From positions 1 through 64,000 of the forward strand of contig NZ_NSKB01000002.1 of the NCBI RefSeq assembly GCF_002286975.1: a DNA stretch of 64,000 nt. Direction: 5' to 3'. Made by a program: the position numbers and the translations under genes. The stretch is from Halomonas salipaludis. Its GTDB lineage: Bacteria; Pseudomonadota; Gammaproteobacteria; Pseudomonadales; Halomonadaceae. Below, piece after piece: positions 1 to 8,236 of this stretch. Position 1 is the stretch's first letter. Every line of letters begins with the position of its first letter. The notes beneath the pieces are model-generated. The model made no database searches. It worked only from the letters and a program-made list of their open reading frames with translations, and was not told where the DNA came from.

Positions 1-321
1 GGTGCGGCCGCGCTCGCCCTCGAGGCGCGCCTGGGGCAGGCCGGTCTCGGCCATGCCGCGCTGGGTCAGCTCATCGCCGATGGCCTCGATCTCGCTGGCA
101 ATGGTCTCGAGAAAGGTCGCGCGCTCCTCGAGCGTGGTCTCGCGGTAGGCGTCGAAGGCCGCCTCGGCGAGTTCACAGGCGCGCTCGACCTCGGCCTGGC
201 TGCCGCCACGGTAGACCGGCTCGAGGGCCTCGCCGGTGGCGGGATTGGTAGCGCGGATCTCGGCGCGCTCGCCGCTGACGGCCTGCTGGCCGATGAGGAG
301 CTTACCCTCCAGTGACATCAT
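1..321 (-). CDS. 2-oxoglutarate semialdehyde (2,5-dioxovalerate) dehydrogenase, N-terminal part
   Basis: Only the first 107 codons are in the window; the gene runs off the left edge. The translation opens MMSLEGKLLIGQQAV and continues with an aldehyde dehydrogenase N-terminus (IRATNPATGEALEP, then AEAAFDAYRETTLEERATFL). This resembles the NAD(P)-dependent alpha-ketoglutaric semialdehyde dehydrogenase branch. The catalytic Cys and Glu lie outside the window. This enzyme oxidises 2,5-dioxopentanoate to 2-oxoglutarate, the last step of aldarate catabolism, so it fits as the terminal gene of the glucarate operon upstream. The Shine-Dalgarno AAAGGAG overlaps the stop of the GntR regulator 9 bp away, suggesting co-transcription. 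ATG at 318 is an equally possible start. Other aldehyde dehydrogenase substrates cannot be excluded from the N-terminus alone. Confidence 0.85.
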   Translation of the reverse strand, partial: MMSLEGKLLIGQQAVSGERAEIRATNPATGEALEPVYRGGSQAEVERACELAEAAFDAYRETTLEERATFLETIASEIEAIGDELTQRGMAETGLPQARLEGERGRT

Positions 322-330
322 GTTCTCCTT

Positions 331-1068
331 TCATTGATCGCGGTATTTGGCATACATGTTGCGCGCCCGATTGAGGTGCTGGTACATCGTCTCGCGTGCC
401 GCCTCGGCGTCACGCGAGAGGATCGCCTCCAGAATGTAGGCATGCTCTTCCTGCACCCGTTCGAGGTAGCGCGATGAGGCATCGGGGTTGATCTCGATGC
501 TGAGCAGCTTGGCACGTGGAATCACGCTCTGGCTCAACTGCTCGAAAAAGCTGTTGTAAAACGGGTTCTTGGTCGCCTTGGCGATGGCGTGATGGAATTC
601 GTAGTCCTCGACGCGCGCCTGGCTCTTCTCGGCATGCGCCTTGATAAAGGCCGCATGCGATGACTCTAGCAAGACGCGATCGGCATCGTCATGACGCTCG
701 GCGGCCAGCTCGGCAGCGGCCGGCTCCAGTGCCAGGCGCAGTTCGAGCACATGCAGGATGTCCTCGACCGTGGTGGCACTGATGCTCTCGGCCGGCTTGG
801 CTTCAACCGTCGTGGCACGCAGCACCGTCGTGCCTACACCACGACGGGTTTCCACCAGGCCGAGCGACTTGAGATGGGTGATCGCTTCTCTTATCACCGT
901 GCGGCTGACACCGAAGGAGTCGCACAGGCTGTTCTCGGTGGGCAGCTTCTCGCCCACCGCCACCTTGCCCTCGGTAATAAGAGACTCCAGCTGGTCAGCC
1001 ACATGCACGGACAGACTTCCCTCTCGGGTAACCTTGCGTAGATTCAGTCCGGCAACACTGCTTGCCAT
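331..1068 (-). CDS. GntR-family regulator with FCD domain, probable aldarate catabolism repressor
   Basis: A 245-residue regulator. An N-terminal winged helix (about residues 10-80; VADQLESLITEGKVAVGEKLPTE, then DSFGVSRTVIREAITHLKSLG) is followed by an all-helical FCD ligand domain (about 95-235; ILHVLELRLALEPAAAELAA, with later Asp/His metal-site-type positions). This is the FadR/UxuR type that commonly senses sugar acids or their metabolites. I chose ATG 1068 because AGGGA lies 7 nt before it; the longer reading from 1086 or 1107 lacks a good ribosome site. A 16-bp palindrome 40 nt upstream (1108-1123) is a likely autoregulatory operator. The place between transporter/dehydratase genes and the semialdehyde dehydrogenase supports control of glucarate use; this is inferred. 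Confidence 0.9.
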   Translation of the reverse strand: MASSVAGLNLRKVTREGSLSVHVADQLESLITEGKVAVGEKLPTENSLCDSFGVSRTVIREAITHLKSLGLVETRRGVGTTVLRATTVEAKPAESISATTVEDILHVLELRLALEPAAAELAAERHDDADRVLLESSHAAFIKAHAEKSQARVEDYEFHHAIAKATKNPFYNSFFEQLSQSVIPRAKLLSIEINPDASSRYLERVQEEHAYILEAILSRDAEAARETMYQHLNRARNMYAKYRDQ

Positions 1069-1107
1069 AGTCGTTTCCCTGTTCATGAATCGGGCGCCGC
1101 CCCACAA

Positions 1108-1123
1108 AGTATGATGTCATACT
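1108..1123. promoter_or_regulatory. Palindromic operator before the GntR regulator
   Basis: AGTATGATGTCATACT has two perfect 7-bp arms (AGTATGA / TCATACT) around 2 bp. It lies in the gap between the regulator start (1068) and the 3' end of the dehydrogenase gene (1182). The size and symmetry suit a GntR/FCD dimer. GTATGATGT recurs on the minus strand before kdgD (7651-7672), so both may bind the same protein. Confidence 0.65.
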
Positions 1124-1181
1124 ATTGTAGCAGCTAAAGAGGCTATGCATCGCCCTCCGAAATGCTCGGTATGCGTGGGAG

Positions 1182-2198
1182 TCAATCGCCAGCTAACGCT
1201 CTGATCTGTTGCCAAATCTCTTCGCTGACGCGGATGACCTGACTATCTCCAACCCGACGCTGGAAGGTTGAAGCACCCGGCCAGCGAACGCTACCGTCAG
1301 GGGCGTCCGGTGCCAGTGACGACAAGTGTGACGTCATGCCGTCAACCAACTCATTGCACATCTGACGACCGCCTAGGTGTTCAGGATCGAAGACCATGAA
1401 TACTTGGCAACAGCCAGTACCACTCCCGCGTTGCAATTCATCGATGCGGTGACCGCTTCGTCCTTGAGCTAGCATCGCCGCCATGGCATCCAAGAGAATG
1501 GCAAGGCCGGAGCCTTTCCAATATCCCATGGGGAGCAAGCGTCGTGACGACTGGATTGCCTTGGGGTCACGGCTCAAGTCACCATCGACATCAAAGCCCC
1601 CATCGACAGGTAGCGACTCTCCTCGCTCAGCGGTCGATGCCAATCGGCCATAGGAGAATTGCGACATCGCTATATCCAGTACCAACGGAACTGGATCGCC
1701 GGGAACGGCAATGACCAGTGGATTGTTGCCTATACTCTGCTCGACAGCCCCCCATGCCGGCATGCAGGACTCAGTATTCGTCCACATGATGGCAGAAAAA
1801 CCTTGTTCCACCGCATGCCAGGCATAGCTCCCACCTCGCATCCAATGAGTCGTATCGCGTATCGTCACGATTCCAACCCCGTGAACGCGCGCCAATTCCA
1901 TGGCGCGCTGGGTAGCCAGCATTGCATTCCCGACGCCCAGCCCGAACCCTCCATCATAACTCTCGATTGTCCCCATAGAATGGATGAGCGACAAACTTGT
2001 ATAGGGGTTCACCCAGCCTCGCTTGATATAGTCAATCAGTCTGGGGATACGGTTAATCCCGTGCGATGCAACACCATCCCTGGTGCTTTCTGCATGTATC
2101 CTTGCACAGACGGCAGCATCTTCAGCAGACACACCGGCCCGTGACAATGCACGCTCAATCGTGTCGTACAAAGCATCCAAAGAAACAATGGCACTCAT
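1182..2198 (-). CDS. Ldh_2-family NAD(P)-dependent oxidoreductase, 2,3-diketo-L-gulonate reductase-like
   Basis: 338 residues of the malate/L-lactate dehydrogenase type 2 family, which lacks a classical Rossmann fold. Diagnostic stretches are SHGINRIPRLIDYIKRG (about 45-61), TIRDTTHWMRGGSY (about 112-125, with the catalytic-type His), IGNNPLVIAVP and LPMGYWKGSGLAILLD. These match E. coli YiaK/DlgD more closely than ureidoglycolate or malate dehydrogenases. DlgD reduces 2,3-diketo-L-gulonate with NADH. The step it would serve in glucarate breakdown is not obvious; it may act on an uronate or aldonate that enters the same pathway. ATG 2198 overlaps the end of the transporter gene by 4 bp (ATGA), so it is translationally coupled. 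Base composition is lower in GC than in kdgD and the regulator. Confidence 0.85.
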   Translation of the reverse strand: MSAIVSLDALYDTIERALSRAGVSAEDAAVCARIHAESTRDGVASHGINRIPRLIDYIKRGWVNPYTSLSLIHSMGTIESYDGGFGLGVGNAMLATQRAMELARVHGVGIVTIRDTTHWMRGGSYAWHAVEQGFSAIMWTNTESCMPAWGAVEQSIGNNPLVIAVPGDPVPLVLDIAMSQFSYGRLASTAERGESLPVDGGFDVDGDLSRDPKAIQSSRRLLPMGYWKGSGLAILLDAMAAMLAQGRSGHRIDELQRGSGTGCCQVFMVFDPEHLGGRQMCNELVDGMTSHLSSLAPDAPDGSVRWPGASTFQRRVGDSQVIRVSEEIWQQIRALAGD

Positions 2199-3736
2199 GA
2201 TGTATGGCGCTCCATACCATTTTCATCGTGTATCATTTTTCTTTCCTTTTCTTTCTTAGACGTACGATAATTTTGCCAAAGAGTGGCTACCAAAAGCAGC
2301 AATGCCACCCCAAGAAAAATCACACTTAATGGCCTAGTAAAGAATGGCGTCCAGTCCCCCTGAAAGGTTTGTAGTCCACGGCGAAGATTTGACTCAGCAA
2401 TAGGCCCAAGAATCAAACCCAATATAACGGGAGCGGTACCGAAGCCATATCGGTTCAGAAAATATCCAAGCACACCAAACGCCAGCATCAGATATATATT
2501 GAACACATCACCATCGACCGCATAGACACCGATGAAGCAAAAAACCACGATCGCAGCCAGCAACTGCTTCCTGGGCACCATGAGTACTTTCACAAAGACT
2601 TTTATGCCCAGACACATGATGAGCAGCATCGCAAAGTTTGCCACGAGATAGGCCAGGAAAATTCCATATATAGTCCCACTCTGATCCGCGAACAACATCG
2701 GACCTGGCGTGATACCTTGGATCATCAACCCACCCAGCAATACAGCTGTTGCTGCCTCACCAGGAATGCCCAACGCCAGAGTCGGTATGAGAGCACCGCC
2801 CAGCAAGGCATTATTGGCACTTTCGACGGATACGATACCAGCGCTATGTCCGGTACCGAACTTCTCAGGGTGCTTAGAAAAGCGACGTGCTTGGTCATAA
2901 GCAACAAGTGACGCGATGCTACCGCCTGCACCAGGAACCGGGCCAACGACAGAGCCTGACCCAATCCCCGCCAGCAATGCGCGCCAATTACGAAATGTCT
3001 CGACGAATCTGGGGCGTGCAAGGTCAATCTTATGCCTGCCTGCTGTAATCTTTTCGGCAGGATCATACTCAAAAGCATTCTTCAATATCTGAGAAATGGC
3101 GAACAAACCAATCAAGGCCGGAAGAATGTTGATCCCTGTCAGCAACGACAGCTGACCAAAGGTAAAGCGATCCACGCCGACAATTGGATCAGTCCCTATG
3201 GTCGAGGCAAAAAATCCAATCAGACCTGCAATCAAACCCTTGAGAAGAGATTTACCGGCCACTGATGCAATGATTACCAGACCAAAAATACTCAAGGAAA
3301 AATATTCTGCAGCACCGAATCTGAGGGCGAACTCAGCAATTGGTGGAGCCAGCAGGCTGAGGATGATCATACTGGCCACCCCGCCTACGAAAGAAGCGAC
3401 TATAGCCAACCCCAAGGCTCGTCCCGCTTCGCCTTTCTGGGCCATGGGATAACCATCGAAAGTCGTAGCAACAGATGAGGGCGTTCCGGGAATATTCAAT
3501 AGAATCGCAGGAATAGAGCCACTCACACCAGCCCCACACAGGGCTCCTAACAGCATTCCGATCCCCATCACCGGGGGCATCCCGAATGTAACAGGCAGCA
3601 GTAGTGCAATGGCCATGGCTGATGTCAAGCCAGGCAATACCCCCATGATGATCCCCAACAAGGTACCGCCGGCAATCGCCAGCAGAGTACCGAATTGAAA
3701 AACCATTGAGAGACCTTCTATATATCCAGCAAGCAT
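2195..3736 (-). CDS. Tripartite tricarboxylate transporter TctA-family large permease
   Basis: 513 residues, the usual size of the large permease, with about 11-12 membrane segments. Family signatures are visible: GTLLGIIMGVLPGLTSAMAI near the N-terminus, GIPGEAATAVLLGGLMIQGITPGP around residue 330, and the repeated glycine/proline-rich GPVPGAGGSIASLVAYDQAR around 265-285. With TctB and TctC it forms a sodium-coupled secondary importer fed by a periplasmic binding protein. GGAGG lies 7 nt before ATG 3736. It follows tctB by 15 bp and overlaps the next gene by 4 bp. Its cluster suggests an aldarate such as glucarate as substrate, in place of the MFS permease used in enterobacteria; this is inferred. 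Confidence 0.93.
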   Translation of the reverse strand: MLAGYIEGLSMVFQFGTLLAIAGGTLLGIIMGVLPGLTSAMAIALLLPVTFGMPPVMGIGMLLGALCGAGVSGSIPAILLNIPGTPSSVATTFDGYPMAQKGEAGRALGLAIVASFVGGVASMIILSLLAPPIAEFALRFGAAEYFSLSIFGLVIIASVAGKSLLKGLIAGLIGFFASTIGTDPIVGVDRFTFGQLSLLTGINILPALIGLFAISQILKNAFEYDPAEKITAGRHKIDLARPRFVETFRNWRALLAGIGSGSVVGPVPGAGGSIASLVAYDQARRFSKHPEKFGTGHSAGIVSVESANNALLGGALIPTLALGIPGEAATAVLLGGLMIQGITPGPMLFADQSGTIYGIFLAYLVANFAMLLIMCLGIKVFVKVLMVPRKQLLAAIVVFCFIGVYAVDGDVFNIYLMLAFGVLGYFLNRYGFGTAPVILGLILGPIAESNLRRGLQTFQGDWTPFFTRPLSVIFLGVALLLLVATLWQNYRTSKKEKERKMIHDENGMERHTS

Positions 3737-3751
3737 GGGAAAGCCTCCAGA

Positions 3752-4270
3752 CTAGTTTGGCAGCGGAATATTAAATAGGGCTGTAAAAATAAAGAATATA
3801 GAAGAAGACAATATGATAGAGAACACGAGGTAACTCAAGCCACTTTTCAACTTCTCAACAGAACTCATGTTAGAGAACTCTCCGCTCAACACGACCATGC
3901 CAAGCACTGCTAAAAAGCAGAATAAGGTAGTACTCACCAAATAGCCCAAACGTTCGAATATGAGAGCGTAGCCTATAATAAGCACCATGATAAAAAACCA
4001 TTGAGCCACGGCGCTTTTAGGTCCATCACCGCGTACGCCCTCATCCTTATAATCACGCTCCCGCTGCTGCGATAGCCATTCCAGGCTATCGCGGATGAAA
4101 CAGGGCACCGCACAAACGAATATCAGCCCTGACAGTAGTTTTGGAAAAAAGGCGGGAGTGATACCTCCCGCCGATGTGATCGATGGAAGAGTAGTAGCAT
4201 AATAAAAGCCAATTCCTGATGCCACCAAGAGGAAAATATCGAACAAGGGTTTTCCAGTATCTCTATCCAT
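3752..4270 (-). CDS. Tripartite tricarboxylate transporter TctB-family small permease
   Basis: 172 residues with four hydrophobic segments (about 10-27, 40-56, 88-105 and 108-165), the usual TctB architecture of a poorly conserved small membrane subunit. Identification rests on length, topology and its position between TctC and TctA. GGAG lies 8 nt before ATG 4270. The gene is strikingly AT-rich: 19 of the 60 bases at 3781-3840 are G or C, far below most of the window, which hints at recent acquisition of this part of the operon. Confidence 0.85.
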   Translation of the reverse strand: MDRDTGKPLFDIFLLVASGIGFYYATTLPSITSAGGITPAFFPKLLSGLIFVCAVPCFIRDSLEWLSQQRERDYKDEGVRGDGPKSAVAQWFFIMVLIIGYALIFERLGYLVSTTLFCFLAVLGMVVLSGEFSNMSSVEKLKSGLSYLVFSIILSSSIFFIFTALFNIPLPN

Positions 4271-4289
4271 CAGTCAAGCTCCAAAAGAA

Positions 4290-5231
4290 TTACTGTGCAA
4301 GATCGCCTGCAGCCTCTCGCATGATCTGTGCAGAGGTGGTGATGAATTCATCAAGTTCATCGCCATAGAGAGGGGCAATGTCTAACCCAAGGTTGTCAGC
4401 AGTTTCCTGGAAGGATCCCTCTGCCATGATTTCTTCAATGGCACTCACCCACGTTTCCTTGACATTGTCAGGCAGCCCCTTTGGCCCTGCAATTCCGCGC
4501 CAAACAGTCAATGAAAGGTCATAGCCCTCCTCTTTGAACGTCGGGACGTCAGGCAGTGAATCGCTGCGCTCCTCATACGACATCCCAAGCGCCTTGAGAC
4601 GTCCTGATTGCAGTGGTGAGCGAAGCTCCGCACCACCCAACACTACCCCATCAACGTGCCCCCCCATCGCAGCAGAAATCGTTTCCGAGCCTCCTGGATA
4701 AGGAATGATGTTGAATTCAACATCGGCGGCATCGGAGAAGGCGACGGCAGCAATGTGCGCTGACGAACCAACGCCAGATACACCAACCTGTACAGACCTG
4801 CCCTCCTGTGCAGCAGTAACCATAGCCTCGAGGCTGTCAAATTCACTGTCCCCGCTGACAGCAACAACATAAGGCTCTTCCAGAACCTTGGCTATAAAGT
4901 CGAAGTCTTCGCTGGTGAATGCAACATTCCCCATCGCTTCCAAAGTCTGCAATGCATTACTTGCTGCAGCGAGGGTATAGCCATCTGGATCGGATGCCAC
5001 TGCCCGAGTGAGGCCTACAGCGCCACCACCACCGGCGATATTGCGAACCACAATATCGGTATCCAGCTTTTCCTCGAGCAATGGCTGAAGTGCCCTGACA
5101 AAAGTGTCGTTTCCACCTCCAGCAGAGAAAGGCACAATCACTTCTATATTCTTCTCAGGATATTCAGCCATTGCACTAGCCGCAGCCAATACGGTAAATG
5201 CAGTCGCAATACTGACGATACTTTTTTTCAT
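4290..5231 (-). CDS. Tripartite tricarboxylate transporter TctC-family periplasmic binding protein
   Basis: 313 residues. A cleavable signal peptide (MKKSIVSIATAF to about residue 22, cleavage after AMA) is followed by the Bug/TctC fold: YPEKNIEVIVPFSAGGGNDT, IVVRNIAGGGGAVGLTRAVASDPDGYTL, and VQVGVSGVGSSAHIAAV. These proteins bind carboxylates in the periplasm and deliver them to TctAB. The start has GGGGAG 4 nt upstream. It lies between gudD (35 bp upstream) and tctB (19 bp downstream), so the likely ligand is glucarate, galactarate or a related sugar diacid. The ligand cannot be read from the sequence. Confidence 0.92.
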   Translation of the reverse strand: MKKSIVSIATAFTVLAAASAMAEYPEKNIEVIVPFSAGGGNDTFVRALQPLLEEKLDTDIVVRNIAGGGGAVGLTRAVASDPDGYTLAAASNALQTLEAMGNVAFTSEDFDFIAKVLEEPYVVAVSGDSEFDSLEAMVTAAQEGRSVQVGVSGVGSSAHIAAVAFSDAADVEFNIIPYPGGSETISAAMGGHVDGVVLGGAELRSPLQSGRLKALGMSYEERSDSLPDVPTFKEEGYDLSLTVWRGIAGPKGLPDNVKETWVSAIEEIMAEGSFQETADNLGLDIAPLYGDELDEFITTSAQIMREAAGDLAQ

Positions 5232-5265
5232 GTCACTCCCCTTTATTGAGCTTGTTAGTCAACCT

Positions 5266-6612
5266 TTAGCGAACCAAAGCTGGCTTCTTGGGATCGAAAG
5301 TCCATCCTTCAATCAGGTACTTCATTGCAGTAGCGTCATCACGAGCGCCACTTGGTAAATTGTTATAAAGCTTATGCGCCTCCTCTATTGCTGACATATC
5401 AATATCGACACCTAATCCCGGCTTATCACTAACCGCCAGCTTCCCGTTGACGATCTCTGGCGGATCCAGGGTTAGTCGGCTATCGCCCTCTTGCCATATC
5501 CAGTGTGTATCCAACGCCGTAGTATTCCCTATGGCTGCCGCGCCCACCTGGGCAAACATGGCGAGTGATATATCAAAATGGTTATTCGAGTGAGAGCCCC
5601 ATGTCATGCCATGATCTGCACATAGCTGGGAGACCCTTATGGCACCGGATAGTGTCCAGAAATGCGGATCTGCCAGTGGGATATCTACGGATCTGAGCAT
5701 TAACGCATGCGCCATTTCTCGCCAATTGGTAGCTACCATATTGGTGGCAATGGGCATTCCTGTCGCATGACGAAATTCTGCCAATATTTCTCGCCCTGAG
5801 AACCCTTGCTCTGCCCCACAAGGGTCTTCAACATACGCCAAGATATCCTTGAGATTTCGGCACAGTGCTATCGCCTCCTGCAGCGACCAGGCGCCATTAG
5901 GGTCGACTGTAGTGCGCGCCTCGGGAAATGCCTGAGATAACTCAGTGACTATCTCTATCTCTTCAGCTCCAGGAAGCACGCCTCCCTTCAACTTGAAATC
6001 TCGGAACCCATAGCGATCCTGGGCAGCCTGTGCAAGCTCGATTACTGTTGATGACGTAAGGGCTTTTTCATCACGCAGTCGATACCACTCATGCTGCTGG
6101 CTGGCGCTCCCTGCCCGATATTCAAGCGGGGTCGCCTGCCGCTCTCCAATAAAGAACAAGTAACCTAGCACCTCCACATGGTCGCGCTGCTTCCCATCCC
6201 CTAGCAACTCCGCAGCCGGTACACCTAGATGCTTCCCCAGGAGATCGAGTAATGCGGCCTCTAGCGCAGCAACCGCATTCACCCTCAGTTCGAATGTCCA
6301 GGCGCCTTGGCCAAAATCTTCATAATCTTTATTCTGGCCATCCTTATTGAGTGAGGCGACCACTTTTTTCACTCTGCCTAGAGAGCTACCAACGACGAAT
6401 GATTCTGCCTTTTCAAGAGAGCGTTGAATCACCTCACCGCCAGGAGCTTCACCGATACCAACATTTCCAGAGCTATCTTTCAATATCAAAATATTTCTAG
6501 TAAAGAAAGGCGAATGAGCACCACCAATATTCAGCAGCATGCTGTCGCGTCCGGCGACTGGAACCACTCTGTACTCTGTAATAACTGGTGTTGAATTACC
6601 CGCATCAATCAT
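5266..6612 (-). CDS. gudD: Glucarate dehydratase
   Basis: 448 residues, about the length of E. coli GudD (446), and similar to it throughout (FFTRNILILKDSSGNVGIGE; AWTFELRVNAVAALEAALLD). It is a mandelate-racemase-group enolase superfamily enzyme. The K-x-K motif is at K207/K209 (FKLKGG). Mg ligands appear as D237 (VDPNGAW), E262 (VEDPCG) and N291 (ATNMV). The second acid/base His is in GSHSNNHFD at H341. It dehydrates D-glucarate (often also L-idarate) to 5-dehydro-4-deoxy-D-glucarate, the substrate of the KdgD-type enzyme encoded just upstream. AGGTGA lies 4 nt before the ATG. A galactarate preference cannot be excluded. Confidence 0.93.
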   Translation of the reverse strand: MIDAGNSTPVITEYRVVPVAGRDSMLLNIGGAHSPFFTRNILILKDSSGNVGIGEAPGGEVIQRSLEKAESFVVGSSLGRVKKVVASLNKDGQNKDYEDFGQGAWTFELRVNAVAALEAALLDLLGKHLGVPAAELLGDGKQRDHVEVLGYLFFIGERQATPLEYRAGSASQQHEWYRLRDEKALTSSTVIELAQAAQDRYGFRDFKLKGGVLPGAEEIEIVTELSQAFPEARTTVDPNGAWSLQEAIALCRNLKDILAYVEDPCGAEQGFSGREILAEFRHATGMPIATNMVATNWREMAHALMLRSVDIPLADPHFWTLSGAIRVSQLCADHGMTWGSHSNNHFDISLAMFAQVGAAAIGNTTALDTHWIWQEGDSRLTLDPPEIVNGKLAVSDKPGLGVDIDMSAIEEAHKLYNNLPSGARDDATAMKYLIEGWTFDPKKPALVR

Positions 6613-6672
6613 ATTTTCACCTGGGAAGTTTTACAGGCCATTTCAAGACCTCCACAACCGACGCCCTGGAAC

Positions 6673-7584
6673 TTATGAACAGCGCTGGACAAGATCTTTT
6701 AAATGTTCGACTTCAGCGTTACTCGGCATTTCCAGCGGCGCTCTTACATTGCCCGCCGGCCTGCCGATGATTGCCGCCCCGGCCTTGATCAGGCTGACGG
6801 CATAGCCCGCCTTGCGATCCCGTAGGTCCACAAAGGGTATGAAGAAGTCGTTGGTGATCCGCTTGACCGTTGCGCTATCGCCGTTGCGCAGCGCCTTGTA
6901 GAAGGTCACGGCCATGTCAGGCACGAAGTTGAATACCGCAGAAGAGTAGGTGTTCACCCCAATCGAGAGATAGGCCTCGGCGAAGATCTCGGCGGTCGGT
7001 ACGCCGCCGACATAGACCAGCCGGTCACCCACCGTCTTGACGATCTTGTTGAGCAGTTGGATGTCACCCTTGCCATCCTTGAGGCCTACCAGGTTGGAAC
7101 ACTGGTCGGCCAGCGTCTGCGCCGACTCGGCATTGAGAATGCCGTTGCCGCGGTTGTAGTAGATCATCGCCAGCGAGGTCGAGTCGCAGATCTGCTTGGC
7201 GTATTCGACTAGGCCATCCTGCGGGCACTCGGTCAAATAGGGCGGCATCAACAGAATACCGTCGGCGCCCGCCTCTTCCGCGGCCTTAGCAAAGGCCTTG
7301 CCGGTTTCCACGCTCAGGCCAGCGCTGGCGATCACCGGCAGCTTGCCATCGACCACTTCGACCGCTGCCTTGACCACTCGACGGAATTCATCGAGTGACA
7401 GGTTGAAGAACTCCCCCGTGCCACCGGCGACGAAGACCGCAGAGATATCGTGGCCGATGAACCACGCCAGGCGCTCACGATAGCTCGCCTCGTCGAAGCG
7501 GCCTTGCTCATCGAAATCGGTGATGGGGAACGATAACAGCCCATCGCCTACTGCACGTTTCACTGCTTGGTTGGAAAACGTCAC
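6673..7584 (-). CDS. kdgD: 5-dehydro-4-deoxyglucarate dehydratase
   Basis: A DHDPS/NAL-superfamily TIM-barrel lyase. It removes water and CO2 from 5-dehydro-4-deoxy-D-glucarate to give 2,5-dioxopentanoate, linking gudD with the semialdehyde dehydrogenase. Seen: AVGDGLLSFPITDFDEQGRFD at the N-terminus, AGGTGEFFNLSLDEF, the YYNRGNG tyrosine, and the Schiff-base lysine in GLKDGKGD. I selected GTG 7584 (AGAGG 8 nt upstream) because it gives 303 residues, the common family length. ATG 7629, with AAGGA 10 nt upstream, would add 15 residues and is possible. This is the promoter-proximal gene of the cluster and is GC-richer than gudD and the tct genes that follow it. Confidence 0.9.
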   Translation of the reverse strand: MTFSNQAVKRAVGDGLLSFPITDFDEQGRFDEASYRERLAWFIGHDISAVFVAGGTGEFFNLSLDEFRRVVKAAVEVVDGKLPVIASAGLSVETGKAFAKAAEEAGADGILLMPPYLTECPQDGLVEYAKQICDSTSLAMIYYNRGNGILNAESAQTLADQCSNLVGLKDGKGDIQLLNKIVKTVGDRLVYVGGVPTAEIFAEAYLSIGVNTYSSAVFNFVPDMAVTFYKALRNGDSATVKRITNDFFIPFVDLRDRKAGYAVSLIKAGAAIIGRPAGNVRAPLEMPSNAEVEHLKDLVQRCS

Positions 7585-7650
7585 CCGTCTGCCCTCTTGC
7601 TCTGGAGGCTGAGCGCCCCCGGTTTTCATCGACCGCCGATCCTTGTCGGT

Positions 7651-7672
7651 GTCATACATCATACAACATACA
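7651..7672. promoter_or_regulatory. Triple CATACA direct repeat before kdgD
   Basis: CATACA occurs three times with a 7-bp period (7653-7658, 7660-7665, 7667-7672). The minus strand reads GTATGATGT, the same core as the regulator's own palindrome at 1108-1123. It lies just upstream of kdgD, the first gene of the operon, so it is a plausible target of the GntR regulator. Confidence 0.5.
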
Positions 7673-7750
7673 AGCTAAAGACTTTGGCGATGGCGAACAA
7701 GCGGGATGCAGCAATTTCCGACTAAAGTTCAAGCCTGGAAGAAGAGGCGC

Positions 7751-8236
7751 TCAGCGCAGCTCACCCGGCATCGTCAGGCCGCGCAGAGTGGCACAGCCGG
7801 TAGCCCACACTTCCGCCTCGAGGCTGGCTACCGCCGCCGTGGCGAAGCCCAGCCCCCGGCCGCGCGGCCCCTCGACAAGGCAGGCGGTCAGCTCGCCGAC
7901 CAGCGGCATATGGCTGACCAGCAGCAGCGGCCGGCCGGCATTGGCCTGCAGCCAATCGATGACCACCATTGGCGCGTCGTCCGGCGTGATGCAGTCCAGC
8001 GTGTCGAGCTCGCCACCCAGCGTCTCGGCGACCAGCGCGGCACTCTGCTGGGCGCGGGTGAAGGGGCTGGCGACGATGCGTAGCGCCTGGCGCTCGGCGT
8101 CGCTCAGCTCATCGGCCAGCCAGGCGGCCATACGCTGCACTTCAGCCTCACCGCGCGACGTAAGGCGGCGCGCGGCATCCGGCACGCCACGGCCGGCTTC
8201 GCCATGGCGCATGATCCACAGTCGTTCAATCGCCAT
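7751..8236 (-). CDS. sixA: Phosphohistidine phosphatase SixA
   Basis: 161 residues of the histidine phosphatase superfamily. The catalytic RHGEAG motif lies at residues 10-15 ([12 protein letters not shown]). A second conserved arginine is in [10 protein letters not shown] and a late His in [12 protein letters not shown]. SixA removes phosphate from histidine in phosphotransfer proteins; in E. coli it targets ArcB and the nitrogen PTS protein NPr. Its start overlaps the gpsA end by 11 bp. The GAGG ribosome site lies 6 nt upstream, within gpsA. Confidence 0.9.
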   Translation of the reverse strand: MAIERLWIMRHGEAGRGVPDAARRLTSRGEAEVQRMAAWLADELSDAERQALRIVASPFTRAQQSAALVAETLGGELDTLDCITPDDAPMVVIDWLQANAGRPLLLVSHMPLVGELTACLVEGPRGRGLGFATAAVASLEAEVWATGCATLRGLTMPGELR

